DNA of 64,000 bases from Candidatus Accumulibacter necessarius (GTDB lineage: Bacteria; Pseudomonadota; Gammaproteobacteria; Burkholderiales; Rhodocyclaceae). Positions 16,150 through 25,395 of this stretch are shown in pieces; within the stretch, counting starts at the first letter, position 1; each line of letters opens with the position of its first letter. The translations under genes were made by a program, and so were the position numbers. The stretch spans positions 1 through 64,000 of the forward strand of contig JAFLDL010000026.1 in assembly GCA_017302435.1 (NCBI GenBank), given 5' to 3'. The notes under the pieces were generated by a model that saw only the letters and a program-made list of their open reading frames with translations, was not told where the DNA came from and ran no database searches.

Positions 16150-17097
16150 TCAAAGCTGATACTCGTCCGCCGGACGCGCGCCGGCCATCGCCAGGTCGAC
16201 CGCCTTGCGGGTCAGGTGCGAGGCAAAGAGTTCGATGAAATCGTATTCGTAGCGGCGGATGTGGGTGCCGCGGCGCAGGCCGATGCGCGTCGTATTCGAG
16301 CCGAACAGATGCTCGGCGGCGATCGCCTGCAAACCGACGTCGCGCAGCGGATCGAAAGCCATGCGGGCGATGATCCCGAGCCCCAGGCCGAGTCCCACGT
16401 AGGTCTTGATGACGTCGGCGTCGATGGCGCTGAGCACCACGTTGGGTGTCAGTTGCGCCAGTTCGAAAGCCTTGTTGATGCGCGAGCGACCGGCGAAGGC
16501 GGAGTCGTAGGTCACCAGCGGCCAGGGCGCGAGCGCGGCCAGCGATAGCGGCTTTTCAGCAAGGATCGGATGCCCGTCGGGGGCGATCACGCAGTGCACC
16601 CATTGGTAGCAGGGCAGCATCACCAGTTCCGGATACTGGTCGAGCGCCTCGGTGGCGATGGCGATGTCGGCCTCGCCTTTCAGCGTCAACTCGGCGATCT
16701 GCGTCGGATGGCCCTGATGCAGGGACAGCCGGACCCGGGGATGGCGATCGACGAAGCGCTTGACGACGGCCGGCAGGGCGTAACGCGCCTGCGTATGCGT
16801 GGTCGCGATGATCAGGCTGCCGGAGTCGCCACCGGCGTACTCCTCGCCGACGCGCCGGATGTTCTCCGCGTCGCGCAGCATGCGTTCGGCGATCGCGACC
16901 ACCGCCCGCCCCGGCTCCGTGATTGCCATCAGGCGCTTGCCGCCGCGCTCGAAAACGACGACTCCGAGTTCATCCTCGAGCAGCTTGATCTGCTTGGAAA
17001 CCCCGGGCTGCGAGGTATGAAGTACCGCCGCCGCCTCGGAAACGTTGAGCCCACGGCGTGCGACTTCGACGAGGTAGCGGAGCTGCTGAAGCTTCAT
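16150..17097 (-). CDS. cysB: LysR-type regulator CysB (sulfur assimilation)
   Basis: Transcriptional activator of sulfate assimilation that senses O-acetylserine-type inducers. The 315-residue protein has an N-terminal winged helix-turn-helix (MKLQQLRYLVEVARRGLNVS, then TSQPGVSKQIKLLEDELG). The CysB-type inducer domain follows: TTHTQARYALPAVVKRFVDR, LHQGHPTQIAEL and DADVIKTYVGLGLGLGIIA. The near-complete match to the CysB consensus separates it from generic LysR proteins. It is divergent from the sulfate genes it very likely controls. Confidence 0.94.
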   Translation of the reverse strand: MKLQQLRYLVEVARRGLNVSEAAAVLHTSQPGVSKQIKLLEDELGVVVFERGGKRLMAITEPGRAVVAIAERMLRDAENIRRVGEEYAGGDSGSLIIATTHTQARYALPAVVKRFVDRHPRVRLSLHQGHPTQIAELTLKGEADIAIATEALDQYPELVMLPCYQWVHCVIAPDGHPILAEKPLSLAALAPWPLVTYDSAFAGRSRINKAFELAQLTPNVVLSAIDADVIKTYVGLGLGLGIIARMAFDPLRDVGLQAIAAEHLFGSNTTRIGLRRGTHIRRYEYDFIELFASHLTRKAVDLAMAGARPADEYQL

Positions 17098-17201
17098 GGC
17101 GGCTCTATAGTATGATTAGTTATAACAATCTAACTCAATATTCTTTTTCGAACAAACCTTGTGCTGCTACCATGCGCGCACTTTTTCTGTTGCGGTGCGC
17201 C
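17098..17201. promoter_or_regulatory. AT-rich divergent control region between cysB and the sulfate operon
   Basis: A 104-base gap that is strikingly AT-rich for this genome, with TATGATTAGTTATAACAATC followed by TAACTCAATATTCTTTTTCG. Such AT-rich stretches with TTATAAC-like half sites are typical of CysB-activated promoters. It presumably carries the cysB promoter (minus) and the promoter and CysB site for the TSUP-cysI-cysH-cysDN genes (plus). Exact boxes are not assigned. Confidence 0.55.
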
Positions 17202-17978
17202 ATGGACTGGATGTACACCCTGTCGGGTTTTGTTGTCGGCGCCATCGTCGGTCTCACCGGGGTCGGCGGCGGCTCGCTGATGACGCCGCTGCTGGTGCTG
17301 CTGTTCGGCATCCACCCGGCGACGGCGGTCGGCACCGACCTGCTCTACGCGGCGATCACCAAGGCCGGCGGCACCGTCGTCCACGCCCGCAAGGGACACG
17401 TCGACTGGCGCGTCACCCGTCTGCTGGCCAGCGGCAGTATTCCGGCAGCACTGGTGACCGTCTGGGTGCTTTCCTTGCTGCCGAAGCAGAGCGCGGCGGT
17501 CTCGCAGGTCATTTCTGTCTCGCTCGGTGGCGCCCTGCTGCTGACCGCTGCCGCGATCATCTTTCGCCAGAAGCTGCAGCGGCAGGCGCTGGCACACGCC
17601 GACGATGCGGCGCACACGCAGTTCCGGGCACCGATCACGGTCGCCGTCGGGGCGCTGCTCGGCGTGCTGGTCACAGTCTCTTCCGTTGGCGCTGGCGCTC
17701 TCGGCGTCGCCGTGCTGTTCTATCTCTACCCGCGGCTGCCGACGATTCGCGTCGTCGGCAGCGATGTCGCGCACGCCGTGCCGCTGACGCTGGTCGCCGG
17801 CCTCGGGCACTGGCTGATCGGCAGCGTCGACTGGTCACTGCTCGGCAGCCTGCTGCTCGGCTCGCTGCCCGGCATCTGGCTTGGCAGCCACGCTTCGGCG
17901 AAAGTGCCCGACCGCATTCTGCGTCCGATCCTGGCCGGCATGCTGGTGCTGATCGGTGGCAAGTTGATCGCCCAGTAG
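17202..17978 (+). CDS. TSUP family (TauE/SafE) membrane transporter, probable sulfur-anion permease
   Basis: Polytopic membrane protein, 258 residues from the ATG at 17202 (MDWMYTLSGFVVGAIVGLTG). Earlier in-frame ATGs at 17058 and 17172 are disfavoured because they add a non-hydrophobic or unmatched leader. It shows the two halves of the TSUP family, each with a glycine-rich motif: VGAIVGLTGVGGGSLMTPLL and VTVSSVGAGALGVAVLF. Placed between cysB and cysI, it probably moves sulfate, sulfite or a related anion across the inner membrane; direction cannot be read. Confidence 0.88.
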   Translation: MDWMYTLSGFVVGAIVGLTGVGGGSLMTPLLVLLFGIHPATAVGTDLLYAAITKAGGTVVHARKGHVDWRVTRLLASGSIPAALVTVWVLSLLPKQSAAVSQVISVSLGGALLLTAAAIIFRQKLQRQALAHADDAAHTQFRAPITVAVGALLGVLVTVSSVGAGALGVAVLFYLYPRLPTIRVVGSDVAHAVPLTLVAGLGHWLIGSVDWSLLGSLLLGSLPGIWLGSHASAKVPDRILRPILAGMLVLIGGKLIAQ

Positions 17979-18033
17979 CTGCCGTTGCACCATCGGCAAC
18001 CGGCCACGGCCTCATTCAACCAAGGAACGAGCA

Positions 18034-19743
18034 ATGTATCGCTACGACAGTACTGACCAACAGATCATCGACCAGCGGGTGGCCCAGTATCGCGACCAGA
18101 TGGCCCGGCATCTGGCTGGCGAGCTATCGACCGACGAGTTGCGCCCGCTGAGGCTGCAGAATGGCCTCTACATCCAGCGACACGGACCGATGCTGCGCAT
18201 CGCCATCCCCTACGGCATGCTGTCGGCGGCGCAACTGCGCAAGCTGGCCGAGATCTCGCGCCGCTACGACCGCGGCGTCGGCCACTTCACGACCCGCCAG
18301 AACATGCAGCTCAACTGGCCGCAGTTCGAGGAGACGCCGGAAATCCTGGCCGAACTGGCGAGCGTTGAAATGCACGCCGTGCAGACCTCCGGCAACTGCG
18401 TGCGCAACATCACCACTGACCAGTTCGCCGGCGTCGCGCCGGACGAACTGACCGACCCACGCCCGTACTGCGAGTTGCTGCGGCAATGGTCGACCTTCCA
18501 CCCGGAATTCGCCTTCCTGCCGCGCAAGTTCAAGATCGCCGTCAATGCGGCGGCGCAGGATCGGGCGGTGATTCGTGCGCACGATATCGGCCTCGATCTG
18601 GTGAGCGACGACCGCGGTGAAATCGGCTTCCGCGTTTTTGCCGGTGGCGGGCTGGGCCGCACGCCAATTCTCGGCAAGCAGGTGCGCGATTTCCTGCCGC
18701 GCCGGCATCTGCTCTCCTACCTCGATGCCATCCTGCGCGTCTATAACCGCTACGGTCGCCGCGACAACATGTACAAGGCGCGGATCAAGATCCTCGTCCA
18801 GGCGCTCGGTATCGAGGAGTTTGCCCGTCAAGTCGAGGAAGAGTGGTCGCACCTGCGCGACGGCCCGACGACGGTGCCTGACGAGGAGTTCGCGCGCATC
18901 GCGCAGCATTTCGCGCCACCGCCCTGGGAGACGCTGCCTTCGCCAGACCCGGCACACCTGACCAGAATCGAGGCTGACCGGGCCTTCGCCAGCTGGGTTA
19001 AGCGCTGCGTTCATGCGCACCGGACGCCTGGCTACGCGGCCGTCACCCTGTCGCTGAAAGCCTCCGGCACTGCTCCGGGCGACATCACCGACGGCCAGAT
19101 GATCGCCGTCGCCGAACTCGCCGAGCGTTTCAGCTTCGGCGAACTGCGCGTCACGCACGAACAGAACGTGGTGCTCGCCGACGTCCGCCAGCGCGATCTC
19201 TACGAAGTCTGGCAGATCGCCCGCAGCCATCGGCTGGCGACCGCCAACATCGGCCTGCTGACCGACATGATCTGCTGCCCGGGCGGTGACCTCTGCGCGC
19301 TCGCCAACGCCCGCTCGATCCCGATCGCCACGGCGGTGCAGGACAGGTTCGACGACCTCGACTACCTGTACGACATCGGTGACATCTCGCTCAACATCTC
19401 CGGCTGCATGAACTCCTGCGGCCATCACCACGTTGCCAACATCGGCATCCTCGGCGTCGACAAGAACGACGAGGAGTGGTACCAGATCACCATCGGCGGC
19501 CAGCAGGGCAAGGAGGCAGCGATCGGCAAGGTGATCGGACCTTCGTTCTATGCACAGGAAGTGCCCGAGGTCATCGAAGCGCTGATCGCCGTCTATCTCG
19601 AACAGCGGACGCCGAGCGAGCGCTTCATCGACACCCTGCAGCGAATCGGCATCGACCCCTTCAAGGCACGCGCCTATGCCGGCCGCGACCGCCGCCGGCC
19701 GGCCAGGATCGACAGCAGGGAAAAGGAGGTCGTCAATGCCTAG
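18034..19743 (+). CDS. cysI: Assimilatory sulfite reductase hemoprotein (CysI-type)
   Basis: Siroheme- and [4Fe-4S]-containing reductase that makes sulfide from sulfite. The 569-residue protein has the duplicated ferredoxin-like/siroheme-binding layout. The siroheme-anion region is YDRGVGHFTTRQNMQLNWP, and the cluster cysteines are in MICCPGGDLCALA (C-x5-C) and SGCMNSCGHHH (C-x3-C). An assimilatory nitrite reductase is the alternative, but the cysH, cysD and cysN neighbours favour sulfite. AAGGA precedes the ATG. No cysJ flavoprotein is adjacent, so the electron donor is probably ferredoxin or is encoded elsewhere. Confidence 0.92.
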   Translation: MYRYDSTDQQIIDQRVAQYRDQMARHLAGELSTDELRPLRLQNGLYIQRHGPMLRIAIPYGMLSAAQLRKLAEISRRYDRGVGHFTTRQNMQLNWPQFEETPEILAELASVEMHAVQTSGNCVRNITTDQFAGVAPDELTDPRPYCELLRQWSTFHPEFAFLPRKFKIAVNAAAQDRAVIRAHDIGLDLVSDDRGEIGFRVFAGGGLGRTPILGKQVRDFLPRRHLLSYLDAILRVYNRYGRRDNMYKARIKILVQALGIEEFARQVEEEWSHLRDGPTTVPDEEFARIAQHFAPPPWETLPSPDPAHLTRIEADRAFASWVKRCVHAHRTPGYAAVTLSLKASGTAPGDITDGQMIAVAELAERFSFGELRVTHEQNVVLADVRQRDLYEVWQIARSHRLATANIGLLTDMICCPGGDLCALANARSIPIATAVQDRFDDLDYLYDIGDISLNISGCMNSCGHHHVANIGILGVDKNDEEWYQITIGGQQGKEAAIGKVIGPSFYAQEVPEVIEALIAVYLEQRTPSERFIDTLQRIGIDPFKARAYAGRDRRRPARIDSREKEVVNA

Positions 19744-20257
19744 GATCATCAGAAACGGGAGCATCGTCGAGGACGACTGGCAGGTGCTTACCCTGGCCGA
19801 GGGCGAGACGCCGGCAGGGGTCACCCTGCCTGCCGGGCGGGTGCTGCTGCCGCTGTCGGTCTGGCTGGCGCGGCGCGACGAGATCATCGCTGGCAACCGT
19901 CAGATCGGCGTCTGGCTCGACAGCCACGAGGGACCCGAAGCGCTGGCCGGCGACATCGACCGCTTCGCCGTCATCGCCGTCAATTTCCCCAAGTTCACCG
20001 ACGGCCGCAGCTATTCGAGCGCCCGCCTGCTCCGCGAGCGCTATCATTTTGCCGGCGAGATTCGCGCCATCGGCGACGTGCTGCAGGACCAGCTCTTCTA
20101 CATGCGGCGTTGCGGCATCGACGCCTACGCGCTGCGCGCCGACAAGGACATCGACCGGGCGCTGGCCGGCCTGTCGGTGTTCAGCGAAACCTACCAGGCG
20201 GCGGTCGACCAGCCCTACCCGCTGTTCCGCCGGCGTCCGGCGCCAGGATCGGCATGA
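19736..20257 (+). CDS. DUF934 protein of sulfite reduction operon
   Basis: A 173-residue conserved protein always found next to cysI/cysH in beta- and gammaproteobacteria; its biochemical role is not established (accessory to sulfite reductase). The ATG at 19736 follows a strong AAAAGGAGGT and overlaps the cysI end by eight bases. Recognisable segments are VLLPLSVWLARRDEI, VNFPKFTDGRSYSSARLLRE and GDVLQDQLFYMRRCGIDAY, which fit DUF934. It overlaps cysH by four bases. Confidence 0.92.
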   Translation: MPRIIRNGSIVEDDWQVLTLAEGETPAGVTLPAGRVLLPLSVWLARRDEIIAGNRQIGVWLDSHEGPEALAGDIDRFAVIAVNFPKFTDGRSYSSARLLRERYHFAGEIRAIGDVLQDQLFYMRRCGIDAYALRADKDIDRALAGLSVFSETYQAAVDQPYPLFRRRPAPGSA

Positions 20258-20985
20258 AGATGAGGATCAATCTCCACGACCAGACCCTGCGCGACAGCCT
20301 CACGGGACGGGTTGCCGCCGCGCGCACGCTGTTGGGCGAGATCGCCAGGGACTTCTCGCCAGCCGCCTTTGCCAGCAGTCTCGGCGCCGAAGACATGGTG
20401 CTCACCGATCTGATCATCCGTGATCGGCTCGACATCGAGATTTTCTCGCTCGACACCGGTCGCCTGCCGCTCGAGACCTACGAGCTGATTGCCGAACTGA
20501 AAAGACACTACGGTCTGGCGCTGCGCCTCTACTATCCGCGCCACGATCTGGTCGAGGCGTACACCCACGCCAACGGGATCAATGCCTTCTACGAATCGGT
20601 CGAGCTGCGCAAGGGCTGCTGTTTCGTGCGCAAGGTCGAACCCTTGCAGCGCGCACTGGCCGGCCGCAAGGCATGGATAACCGGTCTGCGGGCGGCGCAG
20701 TCGGCGACCCGCGACGGGCTGCCAGTGCGCAGTTTCGACGCTGCCAACGGCGACGGCGGTCTCGATAAGTTCAACCCGCTCGCCGCCTGGAGCGAGGACG
20801 AAGTCTGGGCCTACATCCTGCTCAACGAGGTGCCCTACAACGCCCTGCACGACAGCTTCTACCCGAGTATCGGCTGCGCACCCTGCACGCGGCCGATCAC
20901 GCCCGGCGAAGATGTTCGCGCTGGCCGCTGGTGGTGGGAGAATCCCGAATCGAAAGAATGTGGTCTGCACGTCAGGCGCGCCTGA
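20254..20985 (+). CDS. cysH: Adenylylsulfate (APS) reductase, thioredoxin-dependent
   Basis: Reduces APS (rather than PAPS) to sulfite. The 243-residue protein has the PP-loop-like N-terminus AAFASSLGAEDMVLTDLI and FSLDTGRLPLETYELI. The [4Fe-4S] cysteines are in RKGCCFVRK and IGCAPCTRPI, and the C-terminal catalytic cysteine is in KECGLH. The two cysteine pairs are the diagnostic of the iron-sulfur APS-reductase class, consistent with the absence of an APS kinase (cysC) here. ATG overlaps the DUF934 stop. Confidence 0.94.
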   Translation: MKMRINLHDQTLRDSLTGRVAAARTLLGEIARDFSPAAFASSLGAEDMVLTDLIIRDRLDIEIFSLDTGRLPLETYELIAELKRHYGLALRLYYPRHDLVEAYTHANGINAFYESVELRKGCCFVRKVEPLQRALAGRKAWITGLRAAQSATRDGLPVRSFDAANGDGGLDKFNPLAAWSEDEVWAYILLNEVPYNALHDSFYPSIGCAPCTRPITPGEDVRAGRWWWENPESKECGLHVRRA

Positions 20986-21051
20986 AGTCCCGAAGGAAGA
21001 CATCCGGCAGGCACGCCCGCCGCACTGCAAACCCCGAACCACAGGTCCATC

Positions 21052-21981
21052 ATGAATACAGCAATGCTCTCCCAGTCTGGCCAGGCCAGGCTTTCGCACC
21101 TCGACTGGCTGGAGTCCGAGGCCATCCACATCATGCGCGAGGTCGCCGGCCAGTGCAGCAACCCGGTGCTGCTCTTCTCCGGCGGCAAGGACTCGATATG
21201 CATGCTGCGCATCGCCGAGAAGGCCTTCCGCCCGGGCCGCTTTCCCTTCCCGCTGCTGCACGTCGATACCGGCCACAACTACCGCGAGGTCACCGACTTC
21301 CGTGACCGGCGGGCGGCGGAACTCGGCGAGCGCCTGATCGTTCGCTCGGTCGAGGACTCGATGGCGCGCGGTACGGTCGTTCTCAAGTCGGCCGACGAAC
21401 CACGCAACAAGCATCAGTCGGTGACCCTGCTGGAAGCGATCGAGGAATTCGGTTTCGACGCCTGCATCGGCGGCGCGCGCCGCGACGAGGAAAAGGCCCG
21501 CGCCAAGGAACGCATCTTCTCGTTCCGCGACGAGTTCGGCCAGTGGGACCCGAAGAACCAGCGGCCCGAGCTGTGGGATCTCTACAACGCGCGCAGCTTC
21601 AAGGGCGAGAACATCCGCGTCTTTCCGATCTCGAACTGGACCGAGATCGACGTCTGGCAATACATCGAACGCGAGCACCTGGCCCTGCCGTCGATCTACT
21701 TTGCACACCGGCGCCCACTCGTTCGTCGCGGCGGCGGCCTGCTGCCGGTGACCGAGGTGACGCCGGCGCGATCCGGCGAAACGATCGAGCATCTGATGGT
21801 CCGCTTTCGCACCGTTGGCGACATCACCTGCACAGCGCCGGTCGAGTCCGACGCCGACACGGTCGCCAGGATCATCGCCGAAACCGCCATCACGACGATC
21901 ACCGAACGCGGCGCCACCCGCCTTGACGACCAGACCTCGGACGCGTCGATGGAACAACGCAAGAAGGAAGGCTATTTCTGA
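21052..21981 (+). CDS. cysD: Sulfate adenylyltransferase subunit 2
   Basis: Catalytic ATP sulfurylase subunit that forms APS from sulfate and ATP. The 309-residue protein has the PP-loop VLLFSGGKDSICML, then HVDTGHNYREVTDFRD, ACIGGARRDEEKARAKER and the C-terminal SSDASMEQRKKEGYF-like ending (SDASMEQRKKEGYF). Length and motifs are standard. The stop overlaps the cysN start by one base. Confidence 0.96.
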   Translation: MNTAMLSQSGQARLSHLDWLESEAIHIMREVAGQCSNPVLLFSGGKDSICMLRIAEKAFRPGRFPFPLLHVDTGHNYREVTDFRDRRAAELGERLIVRSVEDSMARGTVVLKSADEPRNKHQSVTLLEAIEEFGFDACIGGARRDEEKARAKERIFSFRDEFGQWDPKNQRPELWDLYNARSFKGENIRVFPISNWTEIDVWQYIEREHLALPSIYFAHRRPLVRRGGGLLPVTEVTPARSGETIEHLMVRFRTVGDITCTAPVESDADTVARIIAETAITTITERGATRLDDQTSDASMEQRKKEGYF

Positions 21982-23270
21982 TGTCCGCGATCGAGAAACT
22001 CCCCGCCGAAACCCTCCCGGACAACGGCCTGCTGCGCTTTCTGACCTGCGGCAGCGTCGATGATGGCAAGAGCACCTTGATCGGTCGCCTGTTGTTCGAC
22101 AGCAAGACGATCCTCGCCGATACCCTGCACGCCATCCAGAGCACCTCGGCCAAACGCGGGCTGGACGTCGTCGACCTGTCGCTGCTGACCGACGGACTGC
22201 AGGCCGAGCGCGAACAGGGAATCACCATCGACGTCGCCTATCGTTACTTCACTACCGGTACGCGCAAGTACATCATCGCCGACGCCCCCGGCCACGAGCA
22301 ATATACGCGCAACATGGTGACCGCCGCGTCGACGGCCGACCTGGCGATCATCCTGATCGACGCCCGCAAGGGCGTCCTGACGCAGACCCGGCGCCACTCC
22401 TACCTGGCGCACCTGCTCGGCATTCGGCATATCGTCGTCGCGGTCAACAAGATGGACCTGGTCGACTACTCACCCGAAACCTTCGCGCAGATCAGGGATG
22501 ACTACCTGGCCTTCGCCGCCGAGCTGGGTATAGCGGACGTGCGTTTCGTCCCGATGTCGGCGCTCAACGGCGACATGATCGTTGACCGTGGCGAGCACCT
22601 CGACTGGTACGACGGGCCGACGCTGCTCGAGATCCTGGAGACCGCGCCGGCGATCCACAGCGCCCACGCCGAGAAATTCCGCTTCCCGGTGCAGTACGTC
22701 TGCCGCCCGCAGGATTCGGCCAACCCGGAACTGCACGACTATCGCGGCTTCATGGGCCGGGTGGAGTCCGGTGAGCTGGCCATTGGCGATGCGGTGACCG
22801 TACTGCCTTCCGGACGCGAGACCCGCGTCCGGGACATCCAGGTGCTCGGCGAGTCACAACCGCACGCTGTCGCCGAACAGTCGGTCACCATCCTGCTCGA
22901 CGACGAGATCGACATCTCGCGCGGCGACATGATCGTCAAGAGCGGCGAACTGCCAATGGTCAGCAAACAGATCGACGCCATGCTCTGCTGGCTGTCGGAA
23001 TCGCCGCTCGACCCGCGCCGCAAGTACCTGCTTCGCCATACCACGCGCGACAGCAAGGCGATGCTCGCCGGCATCGACTACCGGGTCGACGTCAACACGC
23101 TGGAACAGCAGGCGGCCGAGCGGCTGGTGATGAACGATATTGCCCGCGTCAGCTTCCGGCTGGCGCAGCCGATTTTCGCCGATCCGTACTCGGAGAGCCG
23201 CGGCACCGGCGCCTTCATCGTCATCGACGAGTCGTCGAACAATACCGTCGGCGCCGGCATGATCGTCTGA
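21981..23270 (+). CDS. cysN: Sulfate adenylyltransferase subunit 1 (GTPase)
   Basis: Regulatory GTPase of ATP sulfurylase that couples GTP hydrolysis to APS formation. In the 429-residue protein the G1 loop is CGSVDDGKSTLIGRL, G3 is DAPGHEQYTRNM and G4 is VNKMDLVDY, followed by EF-Tu-like beta-barrel domains. There is no fused APS kinase domain, matching the APS-reductase route of the cysH upstream. The ATG overlaps the last base of cysD. Confidence 0.96.
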   Translation: MSAIEKLPAETLPDNGLLRFLTCGSVDDGKSTLIGRLLFDSKTILADTLHAIQSTSAKRGLDVVDLSLLTDGLQAEREQGITIDVAYRYFTTGTRKYIIADAPGHEQYTRNMVTAASTADLAIILIDARKGVLTQTRRHSYLAHLLGIRHIVVAVNKMDLVDYSPETFAQIRDDYLAFAAELGIADVRFVPMSALNGDMIVDRGEHLDWYDGPTLLEILETAPAIHSAHAEKFRFPVQYVCRPQDSANPELHDYRGFMGRVESGELAIGDAVTVLPSGRETRVRDIQVLGESQPHAVAEQSVTILLDDEIDISRGDMIVKSGELPMVSKQIDAMLCWLSESPLDPRRKYLLRHTTRDSKAMLAGIDYRVDVNTLEQQAAERLVMNDIARVSFRLAQPIFADPYSESRGTGAFIVIDESSNNTVGAGMIV

Positions 23271-23449
23271 GCGGCAGAACCTGCCGGGCGGCCTCGATGG
23301 CTGGCGGCACCGCGACCTCCAGTAACCAGGCGGGAGTGTTTGACCTGAGCGCCAAGCGCGAAGATACTAGTGAGCGTCCGCCCGCAACCGCGGTGTGGAC
23401 TGCCCGGCCAGCAACTGGCCGCGTTTGCCGTCTGAAGGCTCCGGTCGCC

Positions 23450-24568
23450 ATGGACATCCACGGAAAACCCATCGAGGAACGCATCGACTGGCTGTTCGGC
23501 CTCGCCGATCGGCACAGCACGATCTTCCGCAGCCCGGAAGCGTGGCTGGCACGCGAGCGCTATCTGGCCGAACACCCGACAGCGATCGCGGTCCTCAAGT
23601 GCATGGACGGCCGGATCAACATTCCGGTCGCCACCAACACACCGGTCGGTATCCTGATGCCGTTTCGCAACCTCGGCGGCATCTTCGACCTCGGCTGGCC
23701 GCACCTCGGTGAGGTCCTCGCCCACCAAGTGCAGCGCGTCGTCAGCGCCGGCCGCAACGTCGTCTTCCTGGTCACCTACCATTACTCGCAGGGCGACCCG
23801 CGGCGGGGCTGCGCCGGCTTTCAGTACGACACGGCAGCGGCGATCGCCCACACCTACGAAATACGGCGTCAGATCGAACACATCTTCGGCACCGATCACG
23901 GCACCGTGTACCCTCTGGTCTGCGGTTTCGAGACCGACGAGGACGCGCTGGTGATCCATGGTACGGCCGGCGACAAGCTCGACCTCGCGACGCTGACTTC
24001 GACTGACCGGGCGACGCTCGAACTGCGCCTCGCCGCCCTGCTGCCGGACATGCCGGCACGCATGCGGGCCGATCTGCTGCCGCTGTTCTACGGCAATCTC
24101 GAACATATCGAGAACGTGCGCGCGCAGATTCGCCGCAATGAACGGCTGCTCGACATCGAGCACCGCGAGTGGATGATCTGTCTTGGCCGCGGTTTCGACT
24201 TCCTGCATACGCCGAACATCGCCCTGATCATCGGCCCCTACAGTCCGAACCTCGACGTCCCGATCCGCCGCGCTGCCGGCATCATCGAAGCCAACATGCA
24301 GGCTGGACGCATCCCGGACGACGGCTTCCTGCTGCTGGCCTCGGTGCCCTACGACGAGATCGGCGTGGACCGCGCGCGCGCCGAGCTCAAGTCTCGCTTT
24401 CTGTCAACCTTCGCCGCCGATGTCATTCGCGCCGAGTTTCCTCGCCTTGGCGAGCAGATGAGCATGCGCACCGCGGTGCTCGACTGGCGCTCGCGAACCC
24501 TGGAGACGATCGCGGTCAACCAGACGCAAGCTGGGCAATCTGCCGTCAACAAGCACATCGTCCCCTGA
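23450..24568 (+). CDS. CsoSCA-like (carboxysomal-type) beta-carbonic anhydrase
   Basis: Predicted zinc enzyme that interconverts CO2 and bicarbonate. From the ATG at 23450 the protein has 372 residues. A longer frame from 23297 has an unconvincing leader. Cys51, Asp53 and Arg55 in LKCMDGRINIP match the C-x-D-x-R catalytic site of CsoSCA. His111 and Cys121 in TYHYSQGDPRRGCAGF supply the other two zinc ligands with the long His-to-Cys spacing typical of CsoSCA, instead of the H-x2-C of ordinary beta-class enzymes. No carboxysome shell or RuBisCO gene is near, and the gene follows cysN by 179 bases. The family is well supported; the physiological role is unknown. Confidence 0.78.
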   Translation: MDIHGKPIEERIDWLFGLADRHSTIFRSPEAWLARERYLAEHPTAIAVLKCMDGRINIPVATNTPVGILMPFRNLGGIFDLGWPHLGEVLAHQVQRVVSAGRNVVFLVTYHYSQGDPRRGCAGFQYDTAAAIAHTYEIRRQIEHIFGTDHGTVYPLVCGFETDEDALVIHGTAGDKLDLATLTSTDRATLELRLAALLPDMPARMRADLLPLFYGNLEHIENVRAQIRRNERLLDIEHREWMICLGRGFDFLHTPNIALIIGPYSPNLDVPIRRAAGIIEANMQAGRIPDDGFLLLASVPYDEIGVDRARAELKSRFLSTFAADVIRAEFPRLGEQMSMRTAVLDWRSRTLETIAVNQTQAGQSAVNKHIVP

Positions 24569-24616
24569 ACCGTTCCCCTCCAGCCCTTCCCCCTCAACCT
24601 GGCTCCTCGCCCCTCG

Positions 24617-25375
24617 ATGACATCCCACTCACGACTGATTTTCGGCTTTCATTCGACCCTGGCCAAGTTGCGTCACGACGCCGGTGCGGTGCGCGAGATC
24701 TATGTCGATTCCGGGCGCCACGATGCGCGTCTGCGCGACCTGCTGGCGCACGCGGAGTTCGCCAAGGTGCGCGTGCTGCCGGTACCTTCCGTCCGCCTGG
24801 AAGCGATGGCTCCCGGCGCCCGGCATCAGGGTGTCATCGCCACTGTCGATTCGACGCAGCGCCACGTGACGCTCGACGACGTGCTCGATACGCTGGACGA
24901 AGCGCCGTTCCTGCTCGTCCTTGACGGCATCCAGGACCCGCACAATCTCGGCGCATGCCTGCGGGTCGCCGATGCCGTCGGCGCGCATGCGGTGATCGCG
25001 CCCAGGGACCGCGCCGTCGGCCTCACCCAGACGGCGATCAAGGTGGCCAGCGGAGCGGCCGAAACGGTGCCGTACATCACGGTCACCAATCTCGCCCGCA
25101 CCTTGCGCGAACTGAAGGAACGCGGGATCTGGCTGGTCGGCACCGATGCCGAGGCAGAGGACGATCTTTATGCTGCTCAGTGGCCAGTCGCCTGTGCCTG
25201 GGTTCTCGGTGCCGAAGGCGACGGCCTGCGTCGCCTGACCCGGGAAACCTGCGATCAACTGGTCAGCATCCCCATGCTCGGCTCAGTTGCCAGCCTCAAC
25301 GTGTCGGTCGCCACCGGCGTCTGCCTCTACGAGGCGCGGCGGCGGCTTGCCAGCCAGGGATCTGCTGGCACATAG
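24617..25375 (+). CDS. rlmB: 23S rRNA (guanosine-2'-O-)-methyltransferase RlmB
   Basis: SpoU/TrmH-family enzyme that methylates a guanosine of 23S rRNA in the ribosome's peptidyl-transferase region. The 252-residue protein has an N-terminal substrate-binding domain (FGFHSTLAKLRH, MAPGARHQGVIA) and the knotted catalytic domain. SpoU motifs are LDGIQDPHNLGACLRVADA, VLGAEGDGLRRL and IPMLGSVASLNVSVATGVCL. It converges with the tyrosine-kinase gene, with only 20 bases between the stops. Confidence 0.94.
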   Translation: MTSHSRLIFGFHSTLAKLRHDAGAVREIYVDSGRHDARLRDLLAHAEFAKVRVLPVPSVRLEAMAPGARHQGVIATVDSTQRHVTLDDVLDTLDEAPFLLVLDGIQDPHNLGACLRVADAVGAHAVIAPRDRAVGLTQTAIKVASGAAETVPYITVTNLARTLRELKERGIWLVGTDAEAEDDLYAAQWPVACAWVLGAEGDGLRRLTRETCDQLVSIPMLGSVASLNVSVATGVCLYEARRRLASQGSAGT

Positions 25376-25395
25376 CCCCGCTCGCCGCCAAACGT

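Noticed and set aside
23297-23449. Longer N-terminus of the carbonic anhydrase-like protein as a carboxysome targeting peptide
   Set aside because: The 51 extra residues lack repeated targeting motifs and a good ribosome site; the ATG at 23450 starts where the conserved-looking protein begins.
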